NCBI GenBank assembly: GCA_913051655.1
Contig: CAJXHI010000018.1
Location: 1-59,017, forward strand
Direction of reading: 5' to 3'
Source of the DNA: an uncultured Alphaproteobacteria bacterium
GTDB lineage: Bacteria > Pseudomonadota > Alphaproteobacteria > Rhodobacterales > Rhodobacteraceae
Length of the DNA stretch: 59,017 nucleotides
The first letter of the stretch is position 1. The number at the start of each line of letters is the position of its first letter. The translations under genes and the position numbers were made by a program. This document shows positions 57,180-59,017 of this stretch, piece after piece. The notes under the pieces are model-generated. The model had not been told where the DNA came from and ran no database searches. It saw nothing but the letters and a program-made list of their open reading frames with translations.

Positions 57180-57410
57180 ATGACAATGAAAAACGCCACT
57201 GATGCACCATATTTTCAATGGAGGTTGGATCCAAAACTATCCGGTCAAATACCCTGCGTTGGGGAGATCGGGCCGCATGCTGCACATCTGGGACTTGGTT
57301 TGCATTCGCAAAACGTACGTGCCGATTGGCATGTCTGTGGACCGTCAAAACCTTTGAATGACAATGTTTGTGGATCATGCGGTACGAAGGTGACATTCCG
57401 GGTACATTGA
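57180..57410 (+). CDS. Possible small protein (76 aa), unidentified
   Basis: The frame MTMKNATDAPYFQWRLDPKL then SGQIPCVGEIGPHAAHLGLG ends with LNDNVCGSCGTKVTFRVH, including a CGSCG pair that could bind a metal. A weak GG-rich site precedes the ATG and a strong hairpin follows the stop directly (57411-57444). I do not recognise the family. It may be a small gene or a remnant; the opposite strand is also open here. Confidence 0.35.
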   Translation: MTMKNATDAPYFQWRLDPKLSGQIPCVGEIGPHAAHLGLGLHSQNVRADWHVCGPSKPLNDNVCGSCGTKVTFRVH

Positions 57411-57444
57411 TCGCAACGAATCAATTCCCTTGAAATCGTTGTGA
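57411..57444 (+). terminator. Strong hairpin right after the 57180 frame
   Basis: TCGCAACGA (57411-57419) pairs with TCGTTGTGA (57436-57444), with one G-U pair, and an inner TCAA/TTGA stem extends it around a short TTCCC loop. This gives about 13 bp of stem. Only a short TTT follows, so it may be a terminator or a processing hairpin. Confidence 0.4.
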
Positions 57445-57471
57445 TTTCAGGCTTCGTATCTTTATAACGAT

Positions 57472-57621
57472 ATGAGTTCTCGAATGGGACGTGGTGTTGC
57501 TGAAGGATTGGTCGAGGTTTGGGCCAATCCTTACGGCGAATTCGCAGTCGCAGTCGCAGTCGCAGTGGCCACAAGGCGCGATGGCACCGATTTGCTGCCG
57601 GTTACTATGCATTCCGTATGA
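57472..57621 (+). CDS. Possible 49-aa frame containing an Ala-Val repeat
   Basis: ATG 57472 opens MSSRMGRGVAEGLVEVWANP, then YGEFAVAVAVAVATRRDGTD and a short tail to TGA 57619-57621. Codon choice looks protein-like, but there is no Shine-Dalgarno. It may be the N-terminal part of a truncated gene. The Ala-Val run comes from the hexamer repeat at 57543-57566. Confidence 0.3.
   Translation: MSSRMGRGVAEGLVEVWANPYGEFAVAVAVAVATRRDGTDLLPVTMHSV
57543..57566 (+). repeat. Tandem hexamer repeat, CGCAGT x4
   Basis: Four exact copies of CGCAGT lie in a row. The unit is a multiple of three, so copy-number change would not shift the 57472 frame, only lengthen or shorten its Ala-Val stretch. Confidence 0.9.
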
Positions 57622-57912
57622 TACAGAGGGTTCTGATGTCGTAAAGTTCATCGAACCCTGCTTGATATCAAATAACGATAAAAGCGCAAATTTAATAGCA
57701 AGCAGCCGTATTCGGATCAATCTCATAAAATATCTGCTAATTTTCGGTGGTGAAAGAAATCATTGGGTGGGCCTTGAGAATTAGGGCTGAATACGCTGGT
57801 CAGAAACAAAATAAAAAAAATGGCGTAACTCAAATGAATATTAGCTGCGCTGTTATCTGAATCTTATACTGCAATATTGCTTTTGCCGCTGGTGCCTGCC
57901 GGTTTCTAGCGT
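57622..57912. other. Short region with no supported feature
   Basis: AT-rich; a frame open at 57491-57784 on the plus strand overlaps the hexamer repeat out of frame with the better 57472 frame and has no ribosome site. Nothing called. Confidence 0.35.
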
Positions 57913-58184
57913 TTAGATTGGCTTGCTAAACATATTGCGCACAACGCAATTGATGGTAAGTAGTACACCACCAGCTGCGACCTGACCTATAATAGCGTCA
58001 AAAACGAGACCAGCAGTATCCACGGAAGCAGGCGTTCCAATTGCACCTAAGAACGTTCTACCCAAACCGCCTCCAACAATACTTGCTGTTGAATTGATAG
58101 AAGTGCCTTAATCCAAGCACTGACAGCCTTGCCTGCAATATCGCCATACACAATGCCGAATGTTATTCCAATAATAAATTCCAT
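57913..58184 (-). pseudogene. Frameshifted small glycine-rich membrane protein
   Basis: From ATG 58184 (AGGA ribosome site 7 nt upstream) the minus strand reads MEFIIGITFGIVYGDIAGKA then VSAWIKAL. The family-like continuation is in another frame: SINSTASIVGGGLGRTFLGA, IGTPASVDTAGLVFDAIIGQ, VAAGGVLLTINCVVRNMFSK, to a stop at 57913-57915. Joined, it would be a protein of about 90 residues with Gly-rich hydrophobic helices, like small membrane proteins with GGGLGG and IIGQVAGGG repeats. The shift lies near 58094-58106 and could be mutation, sequencing error or programmed. Confidence 0.65.
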
Positions 58185-58421
58185 TTCGCTTCCTAGAAAA
58201 TTTACTGAATATCGTTTGCTTCCATCATACGCTAGGCGGCCCTTGGAACTTATCTTTGGTAATCCTTTGCCGTCATCTTAAATGTGACCCTAAGCTGCCC
58301 CATTGTTATCTCATGGCTTTTATATTCTGCTCTTACAACAGTATCTTATCGAACGAAAATCATAGATATTTTACAACAGATTTTGCGTTTATCTGGTGTG
58401 CTTCTCATGCCAGTGTGTTGC

Positions 58422-58450
58422 TTGCCTTTTTGAAGAGGACACCCTAACTA
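58422..58450 (+). promoter_or_regulatory. Sigma70-like promoter for the downstream RNA candidate
   Basis: TTGCCT (58422-58427) and TAACTA (58445-58450) are separated by 17 bp. The expected start falls near 58457, exactly where the candidate RNA's outer stem begins. Confidence 0.45.
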
Positions 58451-58456
58451 AGTCAC

Positions 58457-58614
58457 GACGGGTTCTGTTCTTCGCGTGCACGGTTACATTCCGGTGGCCT
58501 TAAGCAATTCCGAGGGAGTTGGCTCTGTTTGGGTCCTGGCCCAATTACCTGGCGCCCACCTGTACGTACAGGTCCTCGGGAATGAGAGAACCAAACGGTT
58601 GCAACGGGCCCGTC
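58457..58614 (+). ncRNA. Candidate structured RNA, family unknown
   Basis: This segment is GC-richer than its surroundings and has no coding frame. Its pairings nest: GACGGG (58457-58462) with CCCGTC (58609-58614), or GGTTCT (58461-58466) with AGAACC (58587-58592); ATTCCGAGG (58507-58515) with CCTCGGGAAT (58574-58583, one bulged G). Inside are two hairpins, TTGGG/CCCAA (58529-58544) and ACCTGT/ACAGGT (58558-58573). This describes a branched, three-way-junction RNA. A promoter-like element ends just upstream, and hairpins at about 58691 and 58758 could mark its 3' part. It lacks the core sequences of RNase P, tmRNA, SRP and classical 6S RNA that I can recall. Confidence 0.5.
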
Positions 58615-58757
58615 ACTTTGAAGCAATATGGAACTGGCAGGTCAGGTTGAGCAAATGGCGAAATGTGCTGAATTATGTAGTTTGCTGCGGAAAACTTCCG
58701 TGAACTGGAAGTTATTGAGGGAAGCCGTGCGTCTTTACGGGACCTGTGAGTATGAAG

Positions 58758-58779
58758 AGCTGCTGGAGAACCTGCAGCT
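58758..58779 (+). terminator. Hairpin downstream of the RNA candidate
   Basis: AGCTGCTGG (58758-58766) pairs with CCTGCAGCT (58771-58779) around an AGAA loop, with one T-T mismatch, and is followed by TTAAAA. It may end the transcript that starts near 58457; the U-run is short. Confidence 0.4.
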
Positions 58780-58934
58780 TTAAAATGTCGATAAAGAACA
58801 AGAGGGACGTCTCCGAAATTGTTGAAACTTTGCCAAACAAAGTAAAAATGGCGTTATCTTTGTGGTTCCCGAGTATAATAAAAGTCTTTCGTGTTGTTGA
58901 AAAAAGCCTTTTTACTGGATAAGCAACGTCTCTA

Positions 58935-59017
58935 GTGCGGTATGGTAAAGACAAACTTGTCGCTGTAACGGCAGCAACGGCGGGGCTTGCTTGTGGTGAA
59001 ACCGCGCAATATACGCT
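58935..59017 (+). CDS. Possible start of a gene cut by the right edge
   Basis: From GTG 58935 the frame reads VRYGKDKLVAVTAATAGLAC then GETAQYT and runs off the window. Codon use looks protein-like and the upstream in-frame stop is at 58920, but there is no convincing ribosome site and only 27 codons are visible. No family assigned. Confidence 0.3.
   Translation, partial: MRYGKDKLVAVTAATAGLACGETAQYT

Noticed and set aside
58457-58614. Identification of the structured region as 6S, RNase P or tmRNA
   Set aside because: RNase P GAGGAAAGUCC and ACAGAA cores, the tmRNA tRNA-like end, and the CCCUGAGCCGAU-type 6S segment are all missing; a divergent 6S RNA remains possible, so it is left as family unknown.
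1-59017. CRISPR arrays, defence islands, prophage or insertion sequences
   Set aside because: No spaced repeats, transposase, integrase, cas or phage structural genes could be recognised; decay is seen as point and frame mutations in metabolic genes rather than by insertions.

Overview
The window looks like chromosome of a marine alphaproteobacterium of the Rhodobacterales (Roseobacter-type), with moderate to low GC for that group. The evidence is the ctaC-ctaB-ctaG-ctaE cytochrome oxidase cluster beside tldD, the alphaproteobacterial family TrcR (DUF1013), DUF4175/TIGR02302, DUF6324, MmcB, an N-terminally extended methylsuccinyl-CoA dehydrogenase of the ethylmalonyl-CoA pathway, and a histidine tRNA of the alphaproteobacterial type that lacks an encoded G-1. 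I see no CRISPR array, prophage, insertion sequence or rRNA operon. Most genes are housekeeping or central metabolism.

Layout. 1-3406 (minus): oxidase subunit III (cut by the edge), CtaG, a 55-residue membrane protein, CtaB and CtaC. 3601-12991 (plus): tldD, topA, a succinyl-CoA:3-ketoacid CoA-transferase pair, then an Lhr-type helicase and the PdeM phosphoesterase of the ligase-associated DNA-damage set. 13001-15636 (minus): folD and fhs, the tetrahydrofolate one-carbon pair. 16423-19328 (minus): a tightly overlapping ftsE-ftsX-plsC-flavoprotein operon, divergent from a zinc-ribbon membrane protein. 21118-26470: a dehydrogenase of the hydroxyisobutyrate family, then a sugar-acid catabolic operon in which the short-chain dehydrogenase and IlvD/Edd dehydratase are open but the FAH-type hydrolase and the 2-hydroxyacid dehydrogenase are clearly decayed. 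26574-33859 (plus): argH, a tiny LptM-like lipoprotein, an aminotransferase, a wrecked fasciclin-domain gene, lysA and a DUF4175 protein.

33860-35431 is a long stretch without a supportable gene. It is followed on the minus strand by rpsO, a DUF1643 gene, truB and an acyl-CoA synthetase. 40121-41857 holds ybaB-recR converging on trcR; 42435-45535 holds a TauE-type permease, mcd and trmO; 46125-49319 holds a DUF3833 lipoprotein, an MnmC2-like oxidoreductase divergent from mnmD, and a DMT permease. 49290-55245 holds a soluble lytic transglycosylase, dapA, an alpha/beta hydrolase and lepA. The last 3.8 kb contains a cytochrome b561 fragment, tRNA-His, a DUF6324 gene and mmcB. It ends in a poorly coding region with a frameshifted small membrane-protein gene and a candidate structured RNA that has its own promoter-like sequence.

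Functional links: dapA and lysA both serve lysine/diaminopimelate synthesis, although about 20 kb apart. The CoA-transferase and Mcd both touch acetoacetyl-CoA/acetyl-CoA metabolism. FtsEX, the lytic transglycosylase and PlsC concern the envelope. TruB, MnmD/MnmC2-like, TrmO, S15, LepA and tRNA-His concern translation. The clearest unusual theme is gene decay: at least four, probably five, recognisable pseudogenes lie among intact conserved genes. The most novel candidate is the structured RNA near 58457-58614. All family assignments are from motifs read by eye; no database search was run.
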